Assembly (NCBI RefSeq): GCF_035046505.1
Contig: NC_089830.1
Location: 23,600,284-23,664,283, forward strand
Direction: 5' to 3'
From: Tiliqua scincoides
Taxonomy: Eukaryota > Chordata > Lepidosauria > Squamata > Scincidae
DNA: 64,000 bases
Shown here: positions 44,565 through 55,074 of the stretch, in pieces
Numbering within the stretch: the stretch's first letter is position 1
Layout of the letters: each line of letters begins with the position of its first letter
The notes under the pieces: generated by a model
Database searches by the model: none
The model's input: the letters and a program-made list of their open reading frames with translations, nothing else
Told to the model about the DNA's origin: nothing
Position numbers and translations under genes: made by a program

Positions 44565-44800
44565 CTCAAACCTTGACAGGCTCATATCATTCTGCCCCAA
44601 ACCACCAGCAGAGGGCCACACAATCCCTGTCTGACAACCGTTTACTGCTTTGCTCAACTCTTCCATCTGATAGCTGAGAATCACTTGCCCTGGCCTGTCT
44701 CCTGGTACGTGGATGGACCAAGGGCAGAGGTTCACTTTCGCTGGATCCACCAAGTCAGACAGGCCAATCTGTGCCCATTTGCAGATTATTTGCAGATAAA
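44565..44800. repeat. Direct repeat L, with CTCF-like and ISRE-like words
   Basis: About 230 bases that recur at 47145-47375 at clear but reduced identity. They share CACCAGCAGAGGGCCAC, TTGCTCAACTC, CTTGCCCTGGCCTGTCTCC, GTGGATGGACCAAGGGCAG and GTTCACTTTCGCTG. CCAGCAGAGGGC at 44605-44616 fits the CTCF core. TTCACTTTCGCT at about 44731 resembles an ISRE with one mismatch. Confidence 0.75.
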
Positions 44801-44866
44801 GTCTGCTGTCTCTGCAGATTAATCCCCCCTGCAAATTATTGCAGATTATTTGCAGTTAAAGTCTCC

Positions 44867-45064
44867 TTAATTCCTCCCCTAGTTAGTTATCCCTTGGAGA
44901 AGGATACAGGCGTTCCTCCCTTCCCACCCCCCCAAAGGCAGATGTTTTGGAAGGTGTCTGGGATCAGACTCACTGGACCCGGGCAGTATGCTCCTGTTTC
45001 TGCCACTGCTTTGAGACTTGGAGGGATGTGATGCTGTCCCTTACAAACATTTATCTTAATCCAG
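44867..45064 (+). repeat. Diverged fragment of IRG duplicon 3' flank
   Basis: Matches 25850-26050: TTAGTTATCCCTTGGAGAAG, GATGTTTTGGAAGG, GGGATCAGACTCACTGGACC, CTTACAAACATTT. It is more diverged than the recent copies and cut off by the 140-bp array, so it is a relic of an older duplication on the right side of the cluster. Confidence 0.75.
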
Positions 45065-45072
45065 TGCTCCCT

Positions 45073-46981
45073 GAACATAAGAACAGCCGCACTGGATCAG
45101 GCTATAGGCCCATCTAGTCCAGCTTCCTGTATCTCACAGCGGCCCACCAAATGCCCCAGGGAGCACACCAGATAACAAGAGACCTGCAAGGGCTCCTGGG
45201 AATTGTAGTTAAGAACATAAGAACAGCCCCACTGGATAAGGCCACAGGCCCATCTAGTTCAGCTTCCTGTATCTCACAGCGGCCCACCAAATGCCCCAGG
45301 GAGCACACCAGATAACAAGAGACCTGCAAGGCTTCCTGGGAATTGTAGTTAAGAACATAAGTACAGCCCCACTGGATCAGGCCACAGGCCCATCTAGTCC
45401 AGCTTCCTGTATCTCACAGCAGCCCACCAAATGCCCCAGGGAGCACACCAGATAACAAGAGACCTGCAAGGCTTCCTGGGAATTGTAGTTAAGAACATAA
45501 GAACAGCCCCTCAGGATCAGGCCACAGGCCCATCTAGTCCAGCTTCCTGTATCTCACAGCGGCCCACCAAATGCCCCAGGGAGCACACCAGATAACAAGA
45601 GACCTGCAAGGCCTCCTGGGAATTGTAGTTAAGAACATAAGAACAGCCCCCCTGGATCAGGCCACAGGCCCATCTAGTTCAGCTTCCTGTATCTCACAGC
45701 GGCCCACCAAATGCCCCAGGGAGCACACCAGATAACAAGAGACCTGCAAGGCTTCCTGGGAATTGTAGTTAAGAACATAAGAACAGCCCCTCAGGATCAG
45801 GCCACAGGCCCATCTAGTCCAGCTTCCTGTATCTCACAGCAGCCCACCAAATGCCCCAGGGAGCACACCAGATAACAAGAGACCTGCAAGGCCTCCTGGG
45901 AATTGTAGTTAAGAACATAAGAACAGCCCCCCTGGATCAGGCCACAGGCCCATCTAGTTCAGCTTCCTGTATCTCACAGCGGCCCACCAAATGCCCCAGG
46001 GAGCACACCAGATAACAAGAGACCTGCAAGGCTTCCTGGGAATTGTAGTTAAGAACATAAGAACAGCCCCTCAGGATCAGGCCACAGGCCCATCTAGTCC
46101 AGCTTCCTGTATCTCACAGCAGCCCACCAAATGCCCCAGGGAGCACACCAGATAACAAGAGACCTGCAAGGCCTCCTGGGAATTGTAGTTAAGAACATAA
46201 GAACAGCCCCCCTGGATCAGGCCACAGGCCCATCTAGTTCAGCTTCCTGTATCTCACAGCGGCCCACCAAATGCCCCAGGGAGCACACCAGATAACAAGA
46301 GACCTGCAAGGCCTCCTGGGAATTATAGTTAAGAACATAAGAACAGCCCCCCTGGATCAGGCCACAGGCCCATCTAGTTCAGCTTCCTGTATCTCACAGC
46401 GGCCCACCAAATGCCCCAGGGAGCACACCAGAAAACAAGAGACCTGCAAGGCCTCCTGGGAATTATAGTTAAGAACATAAGAACAGCCCCACTGGATCAG
46501 GCCACAGGCCCATCTAGTTCAGCTTCCTGTATCTCACAGCGGCCCACCAAATGCCCCAGGGAGCACACCAGATAACAAGAGACCTGCAAGGCCTCCTGGG
46601 AATTGTAGTTAAGAACATAAGAACAGCCCCCCTGGATCAGGCCACAGGCCCATCTAGTTCAGCTTCCTGTATCTCACAGCGGCCCACCAAATGCCCCAGG
46701 GAGCACACCAGAAAACAAGAGACCTGCAAGGCCTCCTGGGAATTATAGTTAAGAACATAAGAACAGCCCCACTGGATCAGGCCACAGGCCCATCTAGTTC
46801 AGCTTCCTGTATCTCACAGCGGCCCACCAAATGCCCCAGGGAGCACACCAGATAACAAGAGACCTGCAAGGTTTCCTGGGAATTGTAGTTAAGAACATAA
46901 GAACAGCCCCACTGGATCAGGCCATAGACCCATCTAGTCCAGCTTCCTGTATCTTACAGCGGCCCACCAAATGCCCCAGGG
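45073..46981 (-). repeat. 140-bp tandem array of CR1 tail, 14 units
   Basis: Units begin AAGAACATAAGAACAG at 45211 and then every 140 bases to 46891, plus a first unit at 45073. Each is a CR1 3' tail piece plus the linker CCTGCAAGG-CTCCTGGGAATTGTAGTT. Unit types alternate (CCTCAGGATC with TAGTCC against CCCTGGATC with TAGTTC; ACCAGATAAC against ACCAGAAAAC), giving a 280-bp higher-order repeat in the middle and right part. The dimer inside each IRG duplicon (21389-21665) shows the likely seed. Confidence 0.95.
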
Positions 46982-47144
46982 AAATGGGGCAAATGCCCTG
47001 GCTTCATCACCTCGTCTACATAACCTTTAAAGGCACAGGATATAATAAGAGGCATACTGAAGCCTCTTGAAAGGTCATGTTGCTATGAAGTCCATCCAGG
47101 AATTGGAACTGACTGGCAAGGAACCTGGAACAAGGGCAGGGTCG

Positions 47145-47375
47145 CCAAACTGAAGCCTTGACTGGTTGCTATCGTTGTACCCTGAATCACCAGCAGAGGG
47201 CCACCCAAACTGACAACTGTTCAGTGCTTTGCTCAACTCCTCCATCTGATAGCAGAGAAGTGCTTGCCCTGGCCTGTCTCCTGGTGCGTGGATGGACCAA
47301 GGGCAGAGGTTCACTTTCGCTGACTCCACCCAATCAGACATGCCGATCTGTGCCCGTTTGCAGATGATTTAAATC
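47145..47375. repeat. Direct repeat R, partner of 44565-44800
   Basis: Same ordered words as the left partner, with CCAGCAGAGGGC at 47190-47201 and TTCACTTTCGCT at about 47311, followed by GATTTAAATCCC. With its partner it flanks the 140-bp array and part of the older duplicon relic. Confidence 0.75.
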
Positions 47376-49960
47376 CCAGCCTGAGGATGTCCTGGGCTCT
47401 TTGCTTTGACTGTCACAGGGTAAACATTGATTATAGCTGTGCAATCCCCCCCCCCCCCACACTTTGGCTGGGGTTTAGATCCCCTCTCCCGTTGTTGGGA
47501 AGAATCCTCTCAAAATGATTTGACTCCCTGTGAAATGATAGTTGCATGCTGAGTATCACCCGCTCACCCCACACGCTGGATGGGGAGACCACAACAGGCC
47601 ATTGGCTGAGCAAAAGTTAAAATCAGCTCCACTCTTTTTTACCCCTTATACTTCGGTTGCGGGTGAGGAGCTGTGGCCACCACTTTCAGGAATGCTGCTT
47701 GCTTGTAAGCCATAGATGGGGGGGGGGGCTGTCTCTGGGGCCCAGGGCCTCATGCAACTTGTCATTGATTCAGATGATAACGTGCAAATTTGCAACCAAC
47801 TGTTGCGTGTCTGGAGCATATGCAACAACGAACATGGACTTTTTCATTTGAGAAATGTTGGCTGTTCCTGGCAGTGCTAGCAGGGAAATCACGGTTGCTC
47901 AAGAGAACTTGGTTCATTGGGAAACAAAAGTTCCTTGTCCTGCATCCTTCCCTCTCGTCTCCCCATTTGACAGGTAGACCACAACAGAGTGTGACTGTCC
48001 CAGAGTCAAATCTGCTTTTTCTGATGAGTTGCACTGCCTACTTGTTCCTGATCCCACAAATGCAGAAAAGCCCCCCCCCACACACACACAAAAGACTTCC
48101 TGTTGCTCAGAAGCAACAGGCCACCACATCTGAGCAAGAGGGTGACTTAACCTCGCTCACAAACGGTAAGCTACCCTCTTCCTCTGTTGCTTTCCTGAAG
48201 AACTGGAGGCAAGTAAGTGGGGCTTATGCTTGGAATTTGTTAGAGGGTGATGGACTTTTTGCCATCAATTTATTCTGGAAGGAAGAAGAGTGGTTTTCTC
48301 CATGCTCATGTGGAAGGACAAAAGAAAAGGTGGGAACATGGGTTCCCCAGATTCCCACCCTTGCATTCTTTCCACATAGTGGCACCCTGCTTTGGGTGGG
48401 CGGGCTGGGAAGGAATTTGGACCCAGTGTCTGAATGGCTTGGGTGGCCTGATTTTTAGCCTCCTTGAAGTGTCTACTTTTATAATTGGATGTGACATTCA
48501 AACCTGTTTGCTGCCACGCTTGGGTGGGTCTTGACCTGTGTCAAGGGGAAGTTAGGGCAGGGGTTGTCTAGAATGAGAAGTTTCTCTTGGAGTTGATGTG
48601 AGCCTCCGATGTCTTTGAAGGGCAGGCCAAGTGGAAGCGCCACCAGCACGGTCCTGAGACGATGAACACAGGTTCCAAAAAGCTTTTCAGAAGGAAGTCC
48701 CTCCCCTCCAAACTGACAAGGAAAATTGAGCCCTATGGCGGTTGGGGGTCACTGATACATCCACGCGCCCTTATTTCCTGTGCGCAGATGGTTTTCCAAT
48801 CCTCCTGCTTATTGCATGAAACATAAGGTGAACATCCAACAAGGAAGCAGGGCTTGCCGGCAAGAGTGTTAGCTGGCAAGAGTGTTGGGCTGCAGCACAT
48901 GCAAACCAAATCTATTTAATGAAACGAAACATAGTCAGGAAGACACCATCTGATTAAAAGAAACATAAAATAGTTTTCCGTTCTGCTTTCCTAAACCTAT
49001 AAAGATGTCAGCCAGAATAAAGAAGACAAGGGATCATATTCACTTGGCTCTTTCTAGAATCACCTGTGGGACATCACTGGGTGGGTGGGTGGCGGCGGCG
49101 AAGGAGTAATGGATTCTGTTTACAAATGCTGAGATAAGATGCCTTGCAAGGTGGGGGTGGGGGCTCAGCATGGCTCTCAGCAGGCAGGTGGGGAGGAGGA
49201 GCCACAGGGCTGCCCTTAGGAGCAGCAAGTAACGCCAGGACCATGTAGGGGGGAGAGAAAGAGATGCCCATACAGTAGACAGCCAATGGGGGAGGGGTTG
49301 CAGTAACTGCATTTGGCCAATTACACTTTTCTTTTTTTTTAGAAAGTTTTCTATATTGGGTCAATTTTCCACATCAGATTAGTATTGGTGTTGGCCCCCG
49401 TCCAGCCCCCTGTCCCTCCTCGATGGGCTCCCACCCCACTTTCTTGGCCACAGTGGGAGGCGGCCTCATTCCCTTCATGGTCGTCCTCCCTGCCGTCATT
49501 CCTCCCCCTTCTTCCTCTTCCCGGCTCCTTATGAGGCTTTGGAGAATTGCCAGACATTTTTGAGTGCAGTTCCAGACTTGCCCCATCATCTTGGGGGCAA
49601 TCTTGGGGACTCCTGCTGAACCTTCACAACCCTGGCAATGATGAGAGGCTGCTGTTAGAGAGTTCTCTGGAAGGCTGTCTGGTAGCTTCTGGGGCACGCT
49701 GGTTCTGGGGCTGGGGCAAGCCCAGGGAAGGAGCCAAGTGGAGGAGAAGGACAGGTAAAGCATCCCCTGCCCCACTGCTGAATTCTGAGGCTTTCTTGTT
49801 CAGCCAGCAACCTTCAGCGTGTCAAGGGCTAGCCAGCATGGAGGAGGAAGCATCTGATGTTGATGAGTCCATGCTGTCACACAACCCCACAGATTTCAAG
49901 TTAAGATTCAGGTTCATAAAGTCTGGTTCATGAAGTCAGGCTCATAGTCTGCTGAAGAGG
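47376..49960. other. Intergenic, no gene supported
   Basis: Contains poly-C (47449), poly-G (47720) and CA (48078) runs. A 222-codon + strand frame at 47790-48458 is open but has no recognisable domain. Nothing I can call as an exon. Confidence 0.4.
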
Positions 49961-49967
49961 ATCCCCT

Positions 49968-50098
49968 AGCACCTAACCCCATGTTTTCCCATAGAAATGA
50001 TGAGAGTGGGCTCAATGATTCAGTATCCGCTAAGTCAATATCCACTAGGTTTTTCAGGAACGCAACCCTAGTGGATGATAACTAACTGTATCTACAGT
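49968..50098 (+). repeat. Dispersed repeat, partner of about 14190-14305
   Basis: Shares CCTAACCCCAT, CCATAG, AATGATTCAGTA, TTTTTCAGGAA and GGATGATAA/GGATAATGA followed by AACTGTAT / GACTGTAT with the earlier locus. Family not determined. Confidence 0.45.
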
Positions 50099-50354
50099 AT
50101 TCGGCAGAGGTTGATCGTTTGTGGTTATATCTGCATATGATAATATATGCTGTAGGTCTCAGATCATCTACAGCTTGTGAGTGCCTGAACTGCACAAACC
50201 GGACCCTCCCTACTCCTTGGTCATTACTGGATGATAGCGGCTGGGAAGGTTTACCCCAATGCAGGCTGCAGCTCAGATGGAATAATAACATAGACATCTC
50301 CCTTTCTCAGGTTCCGCCTCCCAGTGCCCTGCAAATCCGTGATTGTTTCTCACC

Positions 50355-52907
50355 ATGAAAGGCTGGCATATTGCTGCGACGGTCTGCGGTCTGGTCAGCC
50401 TCTTGTTGCTCCTCACAGCCCTGGGCTCAGACCACTGGCTGGCACACAACAATGCCTACTTCGGCCTCTGGAAAATTTGCGTTGATTTGCCTCTATCCAG
50501 GGAGTGTACTGACTTTGGGATAAACGCTGATGGTAAGTTCTCCCTTCCCCTGGATTGAGAAATAAGTAAGAGGTCACACAAAACCAGGCCTCAACTTTAT
50601 TCCCAAACAACACTGTTAACCTAAAGTCCGGTGCAGAGGATAGAACCTTCTTCCTAATATTACTTGTATCAAAGCAGACAACCGGTCTGGTGTTGCAGCT
50701 GCAAAAACCTCCCACACTTTTGCCACCAAGTCTTTTGTTTCTTCCCATGAAGCCAAAGGGGTCATAGATACTCCCAGAATCATACCCCACCCCCAAGACG
50801 ACCCTCTAAGGGCCCAATCCTATCCAACTTTCCAGCAGTGAGAGAGTGTGCACTGCATCCTGTGGCGGGTGGGGCAGTCACAGAGGGTTCTTCAAGGTAA
50901 GGGAAAGTTTGGGCTCTAAGACCCATGCCCTGACTCCCTCTTTAAAGGCTGAATCCACCCCCTTGGTGAGAAGAAACATACATGAACATTAATTCAACAT
51001 TCAACTATAAATATAGACATGTTGGCGCCAACATGATGGCCACACCAAAATTCCTTTCTGGTCATGAAACCTGGTGAACATCCATGAGAAAAGAAGGTAG
51101 GAGTGAGGAGTTCAGCTTTCTGCGTCTCCCCTCTCCCCACAATCATTGGGGCAACCATCCTTCCTCTCAGAAGGATACATGGCAAAGAGTTGACTACCCT
51201 CTTTTCTAACTAGTGCTAACTGTAACTCCAACCAACCCCCCCCCATGTCATGCATCCAACCCCAGTCTTGCACGCTGAGCAGCTGGGTGAGGGGACTTTT
51301 CTGGGTTGCATCCTACAAAACATGGCCATGTTTACGTCCTGTTGACGTTCAGGGACTTAAGTTACTCCTGACTCACAGCAGCTCAGTCAGGATTCACTTG
51401 TTAGGATACAACCCTCAGTGAGATGCCCAGAGTCTCAAAATATAAATGAACATTAATTTAAAAATTGGATCAATTTTCAACAATTTACAGCCCATGCATT
51501 GCCATTCCCCATAAACCTGGGGTTGAGATATTTCCTGAGACTTCAGAGTGGGTTTTGTCCATCCCTCATTGATGCGTTTAATCCCCCTTTCCCCGCCTCT
51601 CTTTGGCCTTCCTGTAGGTTATGTCCACGCCACACGAGCTTTTCTGATTCTGGGGGCGTTTGCTGGTTTCATTTCCTGTGGGACGCTTTGTGCCCTGATC
51701 TTTTGCTCTGAAATGGGCTCCATTCGCCGAATCGCCATGATTTCCAGCTATGTTGCAGGTACGGCAAAGACATCCCCTTCCTGTTTGCTTCCACAGGGAC
51801 TCTTCCAACTCAACAAGTCACTGAACTCAATCCTGATGCTTGAACGTTCCCAAATCCGGTGCTTGGAAGGCTTGATCTGAAGTGAAATTCTGATCCTGAC
51901 CAAAATGCCGAGCTTGAGTGGAACAAAATTATTTGAGGCTGGGAGCAAGCCCTGTTACTTGGCTAGGAATGGGTCTGAGGTCAATTCTCGGGGGGCGGAG
52001 GGGAGGCTACCCTCCAGTCAGAGCAGAGTTGTGCAACATTGGTTCCAGTGGTTCAGAGATGCAGGAAGTGTGAATGATCTGGGCAGGGCTGAAACATGTG
52101 GAGCCTGCATTTCAGAGCTACTGAGCAATGGCCAATAACCTCTACCTGTTGCACGCCAGTGTTTGACCTCAGGAACTCTCCGCCGAGGAACATCAATGCC
52201 TGTCCTGCCTTGGAGCGCAGCTGCCTATGAGCTTAGCTTGCCACGCACTTGTCACTTCTCCCTCTGTTGCCAGTTTTCATCCCACCTCCTGGGCACAGCT
52301 GACATCCAGCATCTCTACCCACTTGCCCCTGTGGAGCTCTGCCAGGTGACAACATGGTCCTCTGAGTATTCTTCATGCCTCCTTTTTGTCTCCTAGGTGT
52401 TCTTGTGCTGATTGCCATGGCCACGTACACAGGAGCCAGTGGAGCAAGCAGATTTTATTCATGGTCATTTGGCTTGGGTTGGGCCTGCGTTCCTCTGTTC
52501 CTTTTAACCGGTGAGAATCTGTGGATTGTGAATACTGAGATGGGCTTGTTCATTTCAATGCTCTTCCTCGTTGTCCAAACTCCAGACAGGTTATTTGTGA
52601 ATGTTCCACCTAAGCCCTTTGAATTCCAGGCACTGTCATCGCTAGATGGGGGTCGGCGCCTTAAGTTTTGCAGGGAGCCTCCCCTTTGGAGCCATGTGGG
52701 CAGGGGTGGGGGAAACGGAGGCGACATTGCTACATCCGCTCTTGGCTCAGAGGGCCAGAGTGCGATTCCACTGATCCGAGCAGGGAGATTCCGATGGGAT
52801 GGGTGGCCCAGGTTCCTGGGGTATGCCCCGTTCTGTTGCACCTGCTTCCCTGATCACACTGTTTTCCTCCCACGACAGGTGGACTTACTCACATGATACA
52901 AACATAA
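50355..52907 (+). CDS. NKG7: NKG7-like four-pass membrane protein (PMP22/claudin superfamily), 4 exons
   Basis: Exons 50355-50532, 51618-51758, 52397-52510 and 52879-52907 join in phase 1 at every junction with GT-AG introns and give 153 residues. Human NKG7 has 165 residues and four exons. TM1 is about 5-25. The first extracellular loop has W28, the superfamily signature GLW (37-39), C42 and C51. TM2 is about 67-89 after YVHATRAF, matching human YIHVTQTF. TM3 is about 98-117 with IAMATYT, matching VVAMAVYT. TM4 is about 129-144 in FYSWSFGLGW, matching FFSWSFYLGW. The last exon adds only GGLTHMIQT, a short cytosolic tail. The ATG at 50355 has a CACC context. NKG7 sits in cytotoxic granules of NK and T cells. 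LIM2 and CLDND2 are relatives, but the YVH and FYSWSF blocks favour NKG7. The small last exon is the least certain part. Confidence 0.8.
50533..51617 (+). other. Intron 1 of the NKG7-like gene
   Basis: Starts GTAAGT, ends CCTGTAG. A GGGCCCAATCCTATCCAACT MITE end lies at about 50810. No nested gene seen. Confidence 0.7.
51759..52396 (+). other. Intron 2 of the NKG7-like gene
   Basis: GTACGG donor and TCTCCTAG acceptor. Nothing else recognised. Confidence 0.7.
52511..52878 (+). other. Intron 3 of the NKG7-like gene
   Basis: GTGAGA donor. The acceptor CCCACGACAG has a modest pyrimidine tract (TTTTCCTCCC). Confidence 0.6.
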
Positions 52908-53194
52908 GCGGAGTTCTGAGCAGCGGGAGAGATGGGGCAGCCTCCTGAGGGCGACACGCGGAGCTACATTGAAAGTGTGTGACCCAGGCACAGCCTGCAG
53001 GTGAAGCGAACTGGATTTGGCCCAAAGTCTATTCCTGAGAGGCTGACTGATTGTGACAACAAAAGGATGGACTTGGATTTGGAATCAGATGTTCTGATTA
53101 GGATTCCGACGTCCCCAGAGTGTGGCCAGAGGCTGAGCCTTTCTCCTCCGCATCCTTTGCTTTCTTTGCTTAGCTGTATCTCAAAACTATGTGA
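52908..53194 (+). other. Region behind the NKG7-like gene
   Basis: Likely contains its 3' UTR. No convincing AATAAA signal found before the LINE fragment. Confidence 0.35.
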
Positions 53195-53584
53195 GCGCTT
53201 TGAGGAAGAAACCCTTGCTTCTTGTTATGGAACTCCCTTCCCCTTGACCTGAGAATGGCTCCCTCCCTCGAGACCTTTCGGCGAGGCCTGAAGACCTTGT
53301 TGTTTACACAAGCCTTCTGACTCTATGGCCTTTTTAACATCTTTTATACATCTTTTAGTTCTTTACAGGCGTGATTCCTCTTTGAACTGCTGTTTTATGC
53401 TCTTTTTATTCTGACTTTTGCCTGATTACTGTTTTTATGGTTTCTCTTAATGTGTTTTTAATATGTTTTTATCTGTTAAATTATGTTTTAATCTGGTTTT
53501 TTTTTTAATATGTTGTAAGCCGCCCTGGGTCCCTTTGGGGAGAAGGGCGGGATAAAAACAAAGTTTATTATTATTATTATTATT
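53195..53584 (+). mobile_element. L2/CR1-type LINE 3' end with ATT tail
   Basis: A frame encodes WNSLPLDLRMAPSLETFRRG then LKTLLFTQAF and stop, the C-terminus of a non-LTR ORF2. It is followed by a T-rich 3' UTR, the phrase TAAGCCGCCCTGGGTCCCTT, GGGCGGGATAAAAA and an (ATT)n tail, a layout common in reptile LINEs. Confidence 0.85.
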
Positions 53585-53668
53585 CTCTTTTTCTAGCCTT
53601 TGAATTGCAGCTGAATGAAACCTCTTATCAACTATGCTTTTGTCTCCAGTCTTGCATGATGTTTAGCC

Positions 53669-53944
53669 CAGGGGTGTGGAAGACCCAAGGGCCGGATGTG
53701 GCCCCTGGAAGCAATATCTCCAGCCCCCATCGTAAGTGGACTCTCCCAGCTTGATAATTGGGCTCTCTTACCTTGATGTTATGAACAAGATTTGCACATT
53801 TTCTCATTTGCAGCTAATGAGTTTCTATGTGAGAACAAAGTGCTTATTTCTGGCCATCATCTGCTTAATGATGTCACTTCCAGTCCTCAGCAGGTGCCTT
53901 GAGTGCTATTCAGCCCACTATATCAAACAGGTTTGACACCCCTG
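53669..53944. mobile_element. hAT-type MITE, 276 bp
   Basis: Ends CAGGGGTGTGGAAGACC and GGTTTGACACCCCTG, flanked by GTTTAGCC and GGCTAGCC (6 of 8). Internal GGCCGGATGTGGCCC. Confidence 0.7.
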
Positions 53945-53952
53945 GGCTAGCC

Positions 53953-54874
53953 TTTTTCAGGTTGGCTGATGTTCCTGGGGGTGCTTTTCTAGACACATGC
54001 TACAGGGGCATACACATATGATATGTGCCGGTTCCGAGTTCAGCGGCCAGTGACTCCAAACTCTCAGCCGACTGGCATTTAAGAAAGGAGGAGGCCAGAG
54101 TGAAGGTGCCACCACAAAGGACTTTTATTGTGGGGATGATATTAATACAGGAGTAGAGAGGGGGATTTTGAGAAGAAGAATTGTGACATGAATATGTACA
54201 GTTTAGGCCTAGTAACATGTAAAGCCTGAACCAAGCTAAAACAGTAACACAGAAGTGGCTTGCAGTTCCTAGCTGCTAGGAATTTACAACTCAATGGAAG
54301 GTGATAATGTAGCACCTAGGCAGCCAGAAAGACACCCATCAAGGATGGAATGCAGCTGTAGATCTCCAGGGGGGAGGGAAGAGCTGAGAGGGCAAGCATC
54401 CAGCCCCACTTCCGGAGGACAGGGTCTTTGGTCTTTGTCTCTTGGTGAGATAGGTGGTGGGTGCACATCCTGCCCCACCAGGACCATGTGGCCCATAGGT
54501 AACTGGGGCTGAGGATCTACAAAAGAAGCTGACCCAGGTGAGAGTCAGAGAATAATAGAGTTAGCCAGTTAGCTTTGTTGTTTTATGCTGATATGTTTCC
54601 TAGAAGTTTTTATGCCTCTAGCATTTGCTACCTTTTGTATCTTTTTGTAACCCTATGTACTTAATAAAGTAAAAATCCTTTTACCATGTTGGTTCATTGT
54701 CTGTTGGGGACAAAGGTTCAGAATCCTGCCTAGCCGTTCAGCAAGCTACCAAAAATCCTCATTGTGGACTAGTAACTTGAGGACTGAGACTTTAAGTAAA
54801 GAAAGTGCTCAGTGCCTACAAGGGATATAGTTAAGCCTAAAGGGTCTTGGTTTCCCTGGACTGAGGCACTGTCT
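53953..54874. other. Intergenic before the assembly gap
   Basis: Includes a block (54085-54150, GTGAAGGTGCCACCACAAAG then TTTTATTGTGGGGATGAT) that resembles text at 61103-61150, so it is a dispersed repeat. An AATAAAG near 54663 lies in T-rich sequence. Affiliation unclear. Confidence 0.35.
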
Positions 54875-55074
54875 NNNNNNNNNNNNNNNNNNNNNNNNNN
54901 NNNNNNNNNNNNNNNNNNNNNNNNNNNNNNNNNNNNNNNNNNNNNNNNNNNNNNNNNNNNNNNNNNNNNNNNNNNNNNNNNNNNNNNNNNNNNNNNNNNN
55001 NNNNNNNNNNNNNNNNNNNNNNNNNNNNNNNNNNNNNNNNNNNNNNNNNNNNNNNNNNNNNNNNNNNNNNNNNN
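54875..55074. other. Assembly gap (200 N)
   Basis: Exactly 200 unknown bases, probably a placeholder length. Open frames reported across it have no meaning. Confidence 0.99.

Noticed and set aside
45073-46981. Regular 140-bp array as CRISPR or coding repeat
   Set aside because: No spacers. The short open frames across it only reflect repetition of a LINE tail.
47790-48458. 222-codon + strand frame
   Set aside because: No recognisable domain, crosses a CA/C-rich run, and has no supporting splice or promoter context. Probably chance.
52375-52896. 173-codon open frame over exon 3 as a single-exon gene
   Set aside because: Only the part up to the GTGAGA donor at 52511 matches the claudin-type protein. 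The remainder is intron read-through.
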